Positions 1-6,141 of a DNA stretch of 6,440 nucleotides are shown here, piece by piece. The translations under genes were made by a program, and so were the position numbers. The DNA is taken from NCBI GenBank assembly GCA_027011235.1, contig JALVAI010000390.1:1-6440 (forward strand). Direction: 5' to 3'. The DNA comes from Desulfobulbaceae bacterium (GTDB lineage Bacteria > Desulfobacterota > Desulfobulbia > Desulfobulbales > Desulfobulbaceae). Each line of letters begins with the position of its first letter. Within the stretch, counting starts at the first letter, position 1. Under the pieces are notes generated by a model. The model was not told the DNA's origin. It worked only from the letters and a program-made list of their open reading frames with translations, and made no database searches.

Positions 1-1
1 C

Positions 2-1081
2 CAGGACATACAGAAGATTCCCAATCGCCGGGAGATGGACATGCTGCTCTCAACCGGGGAACAGGTCACCATTGCCCTGTTTGCCATGGCCATCAAGGAA
101 GCGGGCGGCGAGGCGGTTTCTTTTCTTGGCGACCAGGTGGCTATCCGCACCGATGATATGCACACCAAGGCCAGGATTAAATCCATAGACACGGAAAAAA
201 TCAGGAAAAACCTGGACGCGGGCCGGGTAGTGACCATTGCCGGTTTTCAGGGGGTTACGGAAGAGGGGGATATTACGACCCTTGGCCGGGGCGGGTCAGA
301 CACAACGGCTGTTGCCCTGGCCGCGGCCCTGAAGGCTGATGCCTGTGAGATATTCACCGATGTCGAAGGTGTGTACACCACGGACCCGAATATCTGTTCC
401 AGGGCCAGAAAGATTGACCGGATAAGTTATGATGAGATGCTTGAACTTGCAAGCCTTGGCGCCAAGGTCCTGGATATCAGGTCCGTGGGGCTGGCAAAAC
501 GGTATGGCGTGCCCCTGCATGTTCGATCAACGTTTACAGAGAATGAGGGAACCTGGGTTGTTGAGGAGGATAAGATAATGGAATCCATGCTGGTCTCCGG
601 TGTGACATATAACAAGAACGAAGCGAGAATTACCATTAAACATGTTCCTGATCAACCTGGAATTGCGGCAAAAATATTTCTTCCTATTTCCGATGCCGGT
701 ATTTTGGTTGATATGATTATCCAGAATACCAGCGACAGTCACCTGACAGACATGACCTTTACTGTCATGCGTAGTGAGTACAACCGGGCCATGGAAATTC
801 TCAACAAGGTCTGTGATGAGATCGGGGCTGAATCCGTGACCGGAGACAAGGATATTGCCAAGATTTCCATTGTTGGCGTTGGCATGCGCAATCATTCAGG
901 TATTGCTTCAACGATGTTTCAAATCTTGGCGAATGAAGGAATAAATATGGAGATGGTGTCAACCTCTGAAATCAAGGTTTCCTGTGTTATCGCGGAAAAA
1001 TATACCGAGCTTGCGGTCCGGGCCCTGCATGACGCCTTTGCCCTTGACAAGGAAAATATGCCAACGGAAGAAGAGTTATGA
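2..1081 (+). CDS. lysC: Aspartate kinase, 5'-truncated by window edge
   Basis: Aspartokinase phosphorylates L-aspartate with ATP, the first committed step to lysine, threonine and methionine, in the cytoplasm. The reading frame is open from base 2, and family resemblance (NRREMDMLLSTGEQ at the edge) shows that the real start and the N-terminal lysine-rich nucleotide-binding motif lie upstream; roughly 45-50 residues are missing. An ATG at base 35 is internal and not the start. Visible landmarks are the LLSTGEQ stretch, LGRGGSDTTAVALAAAL (about bases 284-334), the nucleotide-site region FTDVEGVYTTDP, and then two C-terminal ACT domains (about bases 620-1060). The second ACT domain contains VGVGMRNHSGIAS, close to the GMRSHSG motif involved in lysine/threonine feedback in this family. 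The organisation is monofunctional, with no fused homoserine dehydrogenase. The TGA stop overlaps the start of cimA. Identity is very secure; the feedback effector cannot be read from the sequence. Confidence 0.97.
   Translation, partial: QDIQKIPNRREMDMLLSTGEQVTIALFAMAIKEAGGEAVSFLGDQVAIRTDDMHTKARIKSIDTEKIRKNLDAGRVVTIAGFQGVTEEGDITTLGRGGSDTTAVALAAALKADACEIFTDVEGVYTTDPNICSRARKIDRISYDEMLELASLGAKVLDIRSVGLAKRYGVPLHVRSTFTENEGTWVVEEDKIMESMLVSGVTYNKNEARITIKHVPDQPGIAAKIFLPISDAGILVDMIIQNTSDSHLTDMTFTVMRSEYNRAMEILNKVCDEIGAESVTGDKDIAKISIVGVGMRNHSGIASTMFQILANEGINMEMVSTSEIKVSCVIAEKYTELAVRALHDAFALDKENMPTEEEL
578..1081 (+). CDS. Possible internally initiated aspartokinase beta subunit (ACT domains only)
   Basis: Inside lysC and in the same frame, GAGGAGGA (563-570) is followed after 7 bases by ATG at 578. 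Starting there gives a 167-residue polypeptide (MESMLVSGVTYNKNEARITI...) made of the two ACT regulatory domains without the catalytic domain. In Bacillus subtilis aspartokinase II and in Corynebacterium, lysC is known to give such a beta subunit from an in-frame internal start at nearly the same relative place, and alpha and beta form an alpha2beta2 enzyme. The length and position match that model. The caution is that the purine-rich motif also encodes Glu-Glu-Asp, so the good Shine-Dalgarno may be a by-product of coding. Expression is inferred, not shown. Confidence 0.5.
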   Translation: MESMLVSGVTYNKNEARITIKHVPDQPGIAAKIFLPISDAGILVDMIIQNTSDSHLTDMTFTVMRSEYNRAMEILNKVCDEIGAESVTGDKDIAKISIVGVGMRNHSGIASTMFQILANEGINMEMVSTSEIKVSCVIAEKYTELAVRALHDAFALDKENMPTEEEL

Positions 1082-2670
1082 CCCGGACTATCGAGATTTA
1101 CGACACCACCCTGCGGGACGGAACCCAGGCCGAGAATTTCAATCTTTCCGTTAATGACAAGATCAGGGTAACCAGACAGCTTGACAGGCTGGGTATCGAC
1201 TATATCGAAGGCGGATGGCCGGGGTCCAATCCCAAGGCTGTTGAGTATTTCAAGGCCATGCAGGATGTCGATTTAAAGCATGCCAGATTGACCGCCTTTG
1301 GTTCAACCCGTCATTTCCAGAACCCGCCGGACAAGGATCCCAATCTGGCGGCCCTGCTGGCGGCCAGAACCCCGGCAATCACGATTTTCGGCAAGAGCTG
1401 GGATATTCATGTCCATGATGCCCTGCGCATCGAACTTGAAGATAATCTGCAGATTATCGAAGACTCGCTGGCCTTTCTCCGGCCAAGGGTCAAGCATCTC
1501 ATCTACGATGCCGAACATTTTTTCGACGGGTTTAAAAACAACCGTGAATATTGCCTGGCCACCCTGGGCAGGGCCATTGCCGGTGGTGCGGAGACCCTGG
1601 TACTCTGTGACACCAACGGTGGCACGCTGCCCCATGAAATTCCGCCGATTATCGAAAGGGTACAGCAATACCTGCAGGAGATCAACAGTGATGCCCGTAT
1701 CGGCATTCATCCCCATAATGATTCGGAAACCGCTGTTGCCAATGCGCTGATGGGCATCTCCCTTGGAGCCTCCCATGTCCAGGGGACCATTAACGGTTAT
1801 GGCGAGCGGTGCGGTAATGCCAACCTGACATCGATAATTCCTGCCCTGGTATTCAAGATGGGGCTGGAGTGCGAGGTCGGCAAGCATATTGATCAGCTCT
1901 ATGTTACCTCGCGCCTGGTTGATGAGCTGGCCAATCTGCCCCACAATCGGTACCAGCCCTATGTCGGTGAATCCGCCTTTGCCCACAAGGGCGGTATTCA
2001 TGTCAGCGCTGTCCAGCGCAATCCGCTGACCTATGAGCATATTGAGCCGGAAAAGGTGGGAAATATCCGCAGGATTCTTATTTCCGACCAGGCCGGCCGT
2101 TCAAATGTGTTGCACAAGGCGAAAAAATACGGTCTGCATCTGAATCCCGACGATCCGTTGATGTCTTCGATCATCAAGGAGTTAAAAGAGCTGGAGAGCC
2201 AGGGCTACCAATATGAAGCGGCTGAGGCGAGTTTTGAACTGCTGATGCGCAGGGCCCTTGGCCTGCAGCGAAAATTTTTCGTTATCGAAGGGTTCAGGGT
2301 CATGAACCATAAATACCGGATGGACAAGCCGCCCATGACCGAGGCAACCATCCGTCTCTATGTTGGCGGCAGCGAGGTGCATACCGCCTCCATGGGTGAT
2401 GGCCCGGTCAATGCCCTTGACAATGCCCTGCGCAAGGCATTGGTTCGTTTTTATCCCAGCCTCGAAGAGATGGAGCTGATTGATTACAAGGTACGGGTGC
2501 TTTCCGGAGAGTATGGCACCGGCGCCAAGGTGCGGGTGCTGGTGGAGAGCAAGGACCAGGAGCAGCGCTGGGGAACGGTCGGCGTTTCGGTCAACATTAT
2601 CGAGGCAAGCTGGCAGGCGCTGCTGGATTCGATCAATTACAAGCTCATGCGCGATGAAAGCAAAAACTGA
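1078..2670 (+). CDS. cimA: (R)-citramalate synthase
   Basis: CimA condenses pyruvate with acetyl-CoA to (R)-citramalate, leading through 2-oxobutyrate to isoleucine and bypassing threonine deaminase. The 530-residue protein has the usual family length. Its DRE-TIM metallolyase (HMGL-like) barrel opens with YDTTLRDGTQ (residues 8-17), followed by GIDYIEGGWPGSNPK (39-53), which is typical of the CimA branch rather than LeuA. The metal-binding IHPHND lies at 210-215 (His211, His213), GYGERCGNANL at 240-250, and GESAFAHKGGIHVSAV at 297-312. The C-terminal LeuA-type allosteric domain spans about 397-525 and in this family binds isoleucine as feedback inhibitor. The ATG overlaps the lysC stop (ATGA), with GAAGAAGAG at 1067-1075 as a modest ribosome binding site, pointing to translational coupling. 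2-isopropylmalate and homocitrate synthases are the alternatives, but overall sequence style favours citramalate synthase. Confidence 0.93.
   Translation: MTRTIEIYDTTLRDGTQAENFNLSVNDKIRVTRQLDRLGIDYIEGGWPGSNPKAVEYFKAMQDVDLKHARLTAFGSTRHFQNPPDKDPNLAALLAARTPAITIFGKSWDIHVHDALRIELEDNLQIIEDSLAFLRPRVKHLIYDAEHFFDGFKNNREYCLATLGRAIAGGAETLVLCDTNGGTLPHEIPPIIERVQQYLQEINSDARIGIHPHNDSETAVANALMGISLGASHVQGTINGYGERCGNANLTSIIPALVFKMGLECEVGKHIDQLYVTSRLVDELANLPHNRYQPYVGESAFAHKGGIHVSAVQRNPLTYEHIEPEKVGNIRRILISDQAGRSNVLHKAKKYGLHLNPDDPLMSSIIKELKELESQGYQYEAAEASFELLMRRALGLQRKFFVIEGFRVMNHKYRMDKPPMTEATIRLYVGGSEVHTASMGDGPVNALDNALRKALVRFYPSLEEMELIDYKVRVLSGEYGTGAKVRVLVESKDQEQRWGTVGVSVNIIEASWQALLDSINYKLMRDESKN
1566..1573 (+). 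other. KOPS-like octamer (GGGCAGGG)
   Basis: This is an exact match to the E. coli FtsK-orienting polar sequence GGGNAGGG, inside cimA. It points towards the dif candidate, as KOPS do near a terminus. One motif of this size is expected by chance every several kilobases per strand, and the host's own KOPS sequence is unknown to me. Confidence 0.25.
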
Positions 2671-2682
2671 CGCACCTGTTGC

Positions 2683-3174
2683 ATGACAGCCGGTAATAGC
2701 CATAATAACAGATCAGAAAAGGACAGGCGCATGCTTGTCCTTTTTTTATGTGCTGTCCTGCTGCTGTCCTGCGATTGTCTGTCATTGTCCAGGAGCTTTT
2801 TTCCCGGCCTTTTTTTTGATGATCATTCAGGCAGTGTTCGGGCAGACCGCCTTTTTCCGGATGATAGCGGAGATATAGCCTCAAAAACATGGCCGGGCCA
2901 TGATGGGGCAGGGCGCATGTCTCCACAGCTCTGTTTTTTCCTTGGCAGGCCGATGGCGATTAACAGGGCTTCGCTCCAGGATCTTGTTCTCCTGCCCGGT
3001 ATAGGTGAGCGGTTGGCGGCCCGGATACTTGCCTATCGCCAGGAGTATGGCCCGATTCATTCGGTTGCCGAACTGGCGAAGATTCGGGGCATCAGCAAAA
3101 AACTTGGACGAAAAATCAGCCCCATGATCTCTTTTGATTCCACTGGCGCCGCAAAGTCGTTCCATGCAGATTGA
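2683..3174 (+). CDS. ComEA-like membrane-anchored helix-hairpin-helix DNA-binding protein
   Basis: This small protein probably binds double-stranded DNA outside the inner membrane. From ATG 2683 it has 163 residues: a short basic cytoplasmic start (residues 10-16, including KDRR), a hydrophobic segment LVLFLCAVLLLSC (18-30), a poorly conserved linker of about 55 residues, and a C-terminal tandem helix-hairpin-helix. The first hairpin is VLLPGIGERLAARIL (102-116) and the second LAKIRGISKKLGRKI (131-145), the pattern of ComEA and related proteins. The start is uncertain. ATG 2683 has no clear ribosome binding site but supplies the basic residues expected before a membrane anchor. ATG 2731 follows AAAAGGA with good spacing, but that motif lies in the terminator-like hairpin. 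LLSC at 27-30 could be a weak lipobox. ComEA in competent bacteria takes up DNA; no other competence gene is visible here, so a role in uptake is only inferred. It overlaps miaA by 11 bases. Confidence 0.75.
   Translation: MTAGNSHNNRSEKDRRMLVLFLCAVLLLSCDCLSLSRSFFPGLFFDDHSGSVRADRLFPDDSGDIASKTWPGHDGAGRMSPQLCFFLGRPMAINRASLQDLVLLPGIGERLAARILAYRQEYGPIHSVAELAKIRGISKKLGRKISPMISFDSTGAAKSFHAD
2717..2747 (+). terminator. Intrinsic (rho-independent) terminator candidate after cimA
   Basis: AAAAGGACAGGC (2717-2728) pairs with GCTTGTCCTTTT (2733-2744) across a GCAT loop. This gives 12 base pairs with one G-U wobble, and the T run extends to 2747 (seven Ts). The compact GC-containing stem followed by a T tract is the classic form, and it lies 46 bases after the cimA stop, so it would end the lysC-cimA transcript. 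It overlaps the beginning of the next open frame, which is unusual for a terminator and raises the possibility of attenuation. Activity is inferred. Confidence 0.65.
2906..2913 (+). other. KOPS-like octamer (GGGCAGGG)
   Basis: This is a second exact GGGNAGGG match on the + strand, inside the ComEA-like gene and again pointing towards the dif candidate. I found none on the minus strand of the window. The evidence is weak alone and mildly supportive together with the first copy. Confidence 0.25.
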
Positions 3175-4111
3175 TATCCCGGTCATTGTCCTGGTCGGTC
3201 CGACCGCCATTGGCAAAACAACGCTTTCCTTTCAGCTTGCAGACAGGTTTGGCTGCGAGATCATTTCCATGGACTCCATGCAGGTGTATCGCTACATGGA
3301 TATCGGTACTGCCAAGCCATCAGTTGAAGAACAGCAGGCTTGTCCCCATCACCTGCTCGATATTGTTGACCCGGATGAACAGTACAATGCGGCCCGTTTT
3401 GTCAAAGACTGCCTCGCTGCCATAAAACAGATAGCAGCCAGGGGGAAAATACCGCTCATTACCGGAGGCACCGGTCTTTATTTATCCTCTTTACTCAATG
3501 GATTATTTGATACAGTTCAAGTTTCAGATGAGGTAAGGGGGGAGCTGAGGCGCAAATTTTGCGCCCCTGACGCTCCAGACCCGTATGATGAGCTGCGCAG
3601 GGTTGATCCGGAGTCAGCGGCCCGAATCCATAAAAATGACAGGCAGCGTGTCATGCGCGGCCTTGAAATATTCTTTTCCACCGGCACCCCCTGGTCCGAG
3701 CACCTGAAACAGCAACAATTAAGGGGACCATTGGTCAGGTTTTCACGATTGTTTGCTGTCTATTTAACCTGTCCCAGGGATATTCTTTACAGGCGTATTG
3801 GTCGGCGAACCGATGTCATGCTTGCCCAGGGCCTGGTAGAAGAGGTCGAAAAATTGAGAAACATGGGATATGCACCCGGCCTTGCCTCCATGCAGTCCAT
3901 TGGCTATCGCCATGTTAATCAGTTTCTGGACGGCAAGTGGGACCGGGAAGAGATGAAGCGTTTGCTGATAAGAGACACCCGGCGGTATGCAAAGCGGCAA
4001 ATGACCTGGTTTGGGCGCATGGACCGCCTGCGGCCCCATGATCGCAGGGACCAGGAAAAAGTCATTTCAGATATTTCGTATTACTTTGAAAAATCAACAA
4101 GAAGAATGTAA
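3164..4111 (+). CDS. miaA: tRNA dimethylallyltransferase (tRNA A37 prenyltransferase)
   Basis: MiaA transfers a dimethylallyl group from DMAPP to N6 of adenosine 37 in tRNAs that read codons starting with U, the first step to ms2i6A, which stabilises codon-anticodon pairing. From ATG 3164 it has 315 residues, the usual family length. The P-loop GPTAIGKT is at 12-19, DSMQVYRYMDIGTAKP at 37-52 contains the conserved catalytic Asp37, and PHHLLD (61-66), GGTGLY (101-106), NDRQRVMRGLEI (158-169), QSIGYRH (244-250) and YAKRQMTWF (275-283) follow. All signature motifs are intact. A TTG at 3134 would add ten residues, but neither start has a clear Shine-Dalgarno. ATG 3164 is preferred for length, and because its overlap with the preceding stop suggests translational coupling to the ComEA-like gene. 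In E. coli miaA sits with mutL and hfq, so this neighbourhood differs. Confidence 0.96.
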   Translation: MQIDIPVIVLVGPTAIGKTTLSFQLADRFGCEIISMDSMQVYRYMDIGTAKPSVEEQQACPHHLLDIVDPDEQYNAARFVKDCLAAIKQIAARGKIPLITGGTGLYLSSLLNGLFDTVQVSDEVRGELRRKFCAPDAPDPYDELRRVDPESAARIHKNDRQRVMRGLEIFFSTGTPWSEHLKQQQLRGPLVRFSRLFAVYLTCPRDILYRRIGRRTDVMLAQGLVEEVEKLRNMGYAPGLASMQSIGYRHVNQFLDGKWDREEMKRLLIRDTRRYAKRQMTWFGRMDRLRPHDRRDQEKVISDISYYFEKSTRRM

Positions 4112-4176
4112 TAGATAATGTTATTTCTATCTTTGTTTTCCTCAAGTCATCATCCATTTATCAAGCAAAAATTACT
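4112..4176 (+). other. miaA-recJ spacer, AT-rich, no clear signal
   Basis: This 65-base AT-rich spacer contains GATAAT (4114-4119), which resembles a -10 box, but no -35 box stands at a proper distance: TTGAAA at 4086-4091 is 22 bases away. There is a short inverted pair, AGATA and TATCT (4113-4117 and 4128-4132), too weak for a terminator. The recJ frame is open throughout, but without an ATG, GTG or TTG start in the spacer. Co-transcription of recJ with miaA is as likely as a separate promoter. Confidence 0.4.
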
Positions 4177-5910
4177 GTGCATTTTCGTTTTCGTTCAACC
4201 ATAATCTCGCAGCCGCAGCATACGGCAGATCTCCTGGCCAGACATTTGCACATCCCGAAATCATCGGCCGAACTTCTCTGCCTGCGCGGCATATCCACGA
4301 TTGACCAGGCCAAGGATTTCCTGGCCCCCAAGTTGGCCAATCTGCCTGATCCCATGCTTTTCAAGGACATGGACCAGGCAGTTACCTTGATCTGCGAAGC
4401 CATGCGGCAGCAATGGCCCATTGTGGTCTACGGTGATTACGATGTTGACGGCATCTGTGCCACATCCCTGCTGGTTCATTTCCTGAAATCCCTGAACATT
4501 ACCGTGAAATGGCATGTTCCAAACCGTCTGACCGATGGATATGGACTGACATCGGCAGGCATCAGGACTGTTTGCGCAATGGTCGAAACTCCAGCCCTGC
4601 TGATCACCGTGGATAACGGTATTACTGCCGTAAGCGAGGTGGACGAGGCCATTGGCGCCGGGTTTCGGGTCATTGTTACCGATCATCACGAGCCCCAGAA
4701 CCGGGTGCCAGCGGCAGATGCGGTAATCAACCCAAAACAGGATGATTGCGGATTTCCGTTTGCAGGCCTTTCCGGCGTGGGGGTGGTATTTTTTCTCATT
4801 GTCGCGCTGCGTGCCAGGTGCATGAAAAATGGATACTGGAACATGAAAACCGCCCCCAATTTAAAGAGATATCTTGATCTTGTCGCCTTGGGGACTGTGG
4901 CTGATGTAATGCCCCTGGTCGAGGTAAACAGGATTCTGGTAAGGGCTGGAATCGAGATGTTGGGTGAGCGTACAAGGCCTGGTATATGGGCGTTGTGCGA
5001 GGAGGCCGGGATGAGAGAAGGGGGGGTAACCAGCGAGGATATTTCCTTTCGCCTGGCTCCCCGGATAAATGCCGCCGGCCGCATGGGAGTGCCGGAAACA
5101 GCAGCCCGGCTGTTAATGGCCGAGGATATAGCCACGGCCCAGCAGGCAGCCGCTGAACTGGAAATGTTGAACAAGCGGAGAAAGGAAATAGAAGTCTCAA
5201 TAATGGATGCGGCGGTGGTCCAGTGCAGGCAACAGTGCGAGCAGGGGGCACAGGCCCTGGTGGTTTACCAGGACAACTGGCATCCCGGTGTGCTGGGGAT
5301 AGTTGCCTCAAGGCTCTGTGACCGATTCAATCTGCCGACAATAGCCCTGGCCGATGACCATGAAATCGGCATGATACGCGGATCAGGGCGGTCGGCCCAG
5401 GGTATTGATCTTTTTACAGTTGTTGGAAACTGCCATCAATGGCTGCATCATTTTGGTGGTCACGAACAGGCTGTTGGCCTGAGTATGGACAAAGATAATC
5501 TGCAACGTTTTATCAAGGAATTGAATGATAAAGTTAAAAATTTACTTAATAAAACAGATGATTTTGAGGAAACCATTATTATTGATCAACAGTTAAGCGG
5601 TGAAGAGGCGACCCCGGCCTTTGTCTCGTTTCTCAGGCATCTTGAACCGTGTGGAAACGAAAATCCGGAACCGGTTTTTCTGATCAGGGGGATAAAGCTG
5701 CTCCGAACCTCGTTGGTAAAAAAAGAGCATCTCAGGTTTGCCTTGCAGCTTGGCGACACAATATACCAGGGCATTGGTTTTGGCATGGGAGATAAACTAT
5801 CCATGGTGCAGCAGGACAGGGTGGATATTGCCTTTACCATCAAGCACGCCTGCTTCAGGGGCAAGAGAATGATTGAGGTCATGGCGGTTGCTGTCAGGCC
5901 AACCCATTGA
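4177..5910 (+). CDS. recJ: Single-stranded-DNA-specific 5'-3' exonuclease RecJ
   Basis: RecJ degrades single-stranded DNA 5' to 3' in RecF-pathway recombination, mismatch repair and base excision repair. The protein has 577 residues, the same length as E. coli RecJ. It shows the DHH phosphoesterase motifs in order: VVYGDYDVDG (83-92), LITVDNGI (142-149), VTDHHEPQ (167-174) and LVALGTVADVMPL (235-247), whose aspartates and histidines bind two metal ions. SFRLAPRINAAGRMG follows at 290-304. The DHHA1 domain contains NWHPGVLGIVASRL (367-380), GSGRSAQGIDLF (402-413) and FGGHEQAVGLSM (426-437). The C-terminal part, from about 460, fits the RecJ OB-fold. The start is GTG at 4177; no in-frame ATG exists upstream in the gap and the next internal methionine is residue 60, which would remove conserved sequence. 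No strong ribosome binding site is visible. The gene follows miaA by 65 bases, and its stop is 20 bases from the dif candidate. Confidence 0.96.
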   Translation: MHFRFRSTIISQPQHTADLLARHLHIPKSSAELLCLRGISTIDQAKDFLAPKLANLPDPMLFKDMDQAVTLICEAMRQQWPIVVYGDYDVDGICATSLLVHFLKSLNITVKWHVPNRLTDGYGLTSAGIRTVCAMVETPALLITVDNGITAVSEVDEAIGAGFRVIVTDHHEPQNRVPAADAVINPKQDDCGFPFAGLSGVGVVFFLIVALRARCMKNGYWNMKTAPNLKRYLDLVALGTVADVMPLVEVNRILVRAGIEMLGERTRPGIWALCEEAGMREGGVTSEDISFRLAPRINAAGRMGVPETAARLLMAEDIATAQQAAAELEMLNKRRKEIEVSIMDAAVVQCRQQCEQGAQALVVYQDNWHPGVLGIVASRLCDRFNLPTIALADDHEIGMIRGSGRSAQGIDLFTVVGNCHQWLHHFGGHEQAVGLSMDKDNLQRFIKELNDKVKNLLNKTDDFEETIIIDQQLSGEEATPAFVSFLRHLEPCGNENPEPVFLIRGIKLLRTSLVKKEHLRFALQLGDTIYQGIGFGMGDKLSMVQQDRVDIAFTIKHACFRGKRMIEVMAVAVRPTH

Positions 5911-5929
5911 TATTTAAAAAGAAGTAAAA

Positions 5930-5957
5930 ATTAGACATAATATATATTATGCGACAT
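5930..5957 (-). other. dif: dif-like XerC/XerD recombination site
   Basis: Read on the minus strand, the 28 bp divide into a XerC arm ATGTCGCATAA, a 6-bp centre TATATA and a XerD arm TTATGTCTAAT. From knowledge of the family, E. coli dif has arms GGTGCGCATAA and TTATGTTAAAT around TGTATA. The inner parts CGCATAA and TTATGT are identical and 22 of 28 positions agree overall. The inner 16 bases (5936-5951) form a perfect palindrome, and sequence similarity to dif extends beyond it on both sides, which a plain AT-rich palindrome would not explain. XerCD recombination at dif resolves chromosome dimers at the terminus under FtsK control. It sits between recJ and purB with no genes interrupted. It may instead be a copy carried by an integrated Xer-using element, but no element is visible. 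The assignment rests on reading, not on a search. Confidence 0.85.
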
Positions 5958-6036
5958 TGTATATTTGTTCTTTGTACCGGCCTTATTTTGGCTGATTTTA
6001 ATCGCCCGCAAGCCTTGAGATTGCCGGCCTTTGATC

Positions 6037-6065
6037 TGGACTTTTTTCCGGGTTTGGGTTCTAAT
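6037..6065 (+). promoter_or_regulatory. Candidate sigma70-type promoter for purB
   Basis: TGGACT (6037-6042, 4 of 6 to TTGACA) and TCTAAT (6060-6065, 5 of 6 to TATAAT) are separated by 17 bases, upstream of purB and after the dif candidate. Transcription would start near 6072 and leave a leader of about 70 bases. The match is modest and other weak boxes occur in this AT-rich gap, for example TTTAAT at 5997-6002. No PurR operator or purine riboswitch is recognised. Confidence 0.3.
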
Positions 6066-6125
6066 TCTCGTCCCCTTGATGCGATACTGCGATTTAGCCG
6101 CGGGAATTTTTCTATCAGTTGCCTT

Positions 6126-6132
6126 TAAGGAG
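6126..6132 (+). promoter_or_regulatory. Strong ribosome binding site of purB
   Basis: TAAGGAG is an exact anti-16S match, 9 bases before ATG 6142. It fixes the purB start, and it is the best ribosome binding site of any annotated gene start in the window, fitting a gene that begins its own transcription unit. Confidence 0.85.
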
Positions 6133-6141
6133 CGCTTACCC

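Noticed and set aside
1303..2040. 245-codon open frame antisense to cimA
   Set aside because: It is a shadow of a well-supported gene: it has no domain pattern and lies fully within conserved cimA coding sequence.
3134..3163. TTG start extending MiaA by ten residues
   Set aside because: There is no ribosome binding site, TTG is a weaker start, and the ATG at 3164 already places the P-loop at the usual distance from the N-terminus.
5936..5951. The 16-bp palindrome read as a plain repressor operator
   Set aside because: The similarity to dif continues outside the palindrome on both sides (CG on one flank, the T and TAAT-like bases on the other), so the Xer site explains more of the sequence.
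5976..6036. Two similar stretches starting CCGGCC (5977-5982 and 6024-6029) in the purB leader
   Set aside because: The similarity is short and imperfect, does not form a stable hairpin with a T tract, and matches no riboswitch I recognise.
6045..6085. GGGTTCTAATTCTCGTCCCC resembles the 3' half of a tRNA (T arm)
   Set aside because: No matching acceptor, D or anticodon arms can be found upstream, the T-loop lacks the GTTCRA consensus, and no cloverleaf closes.
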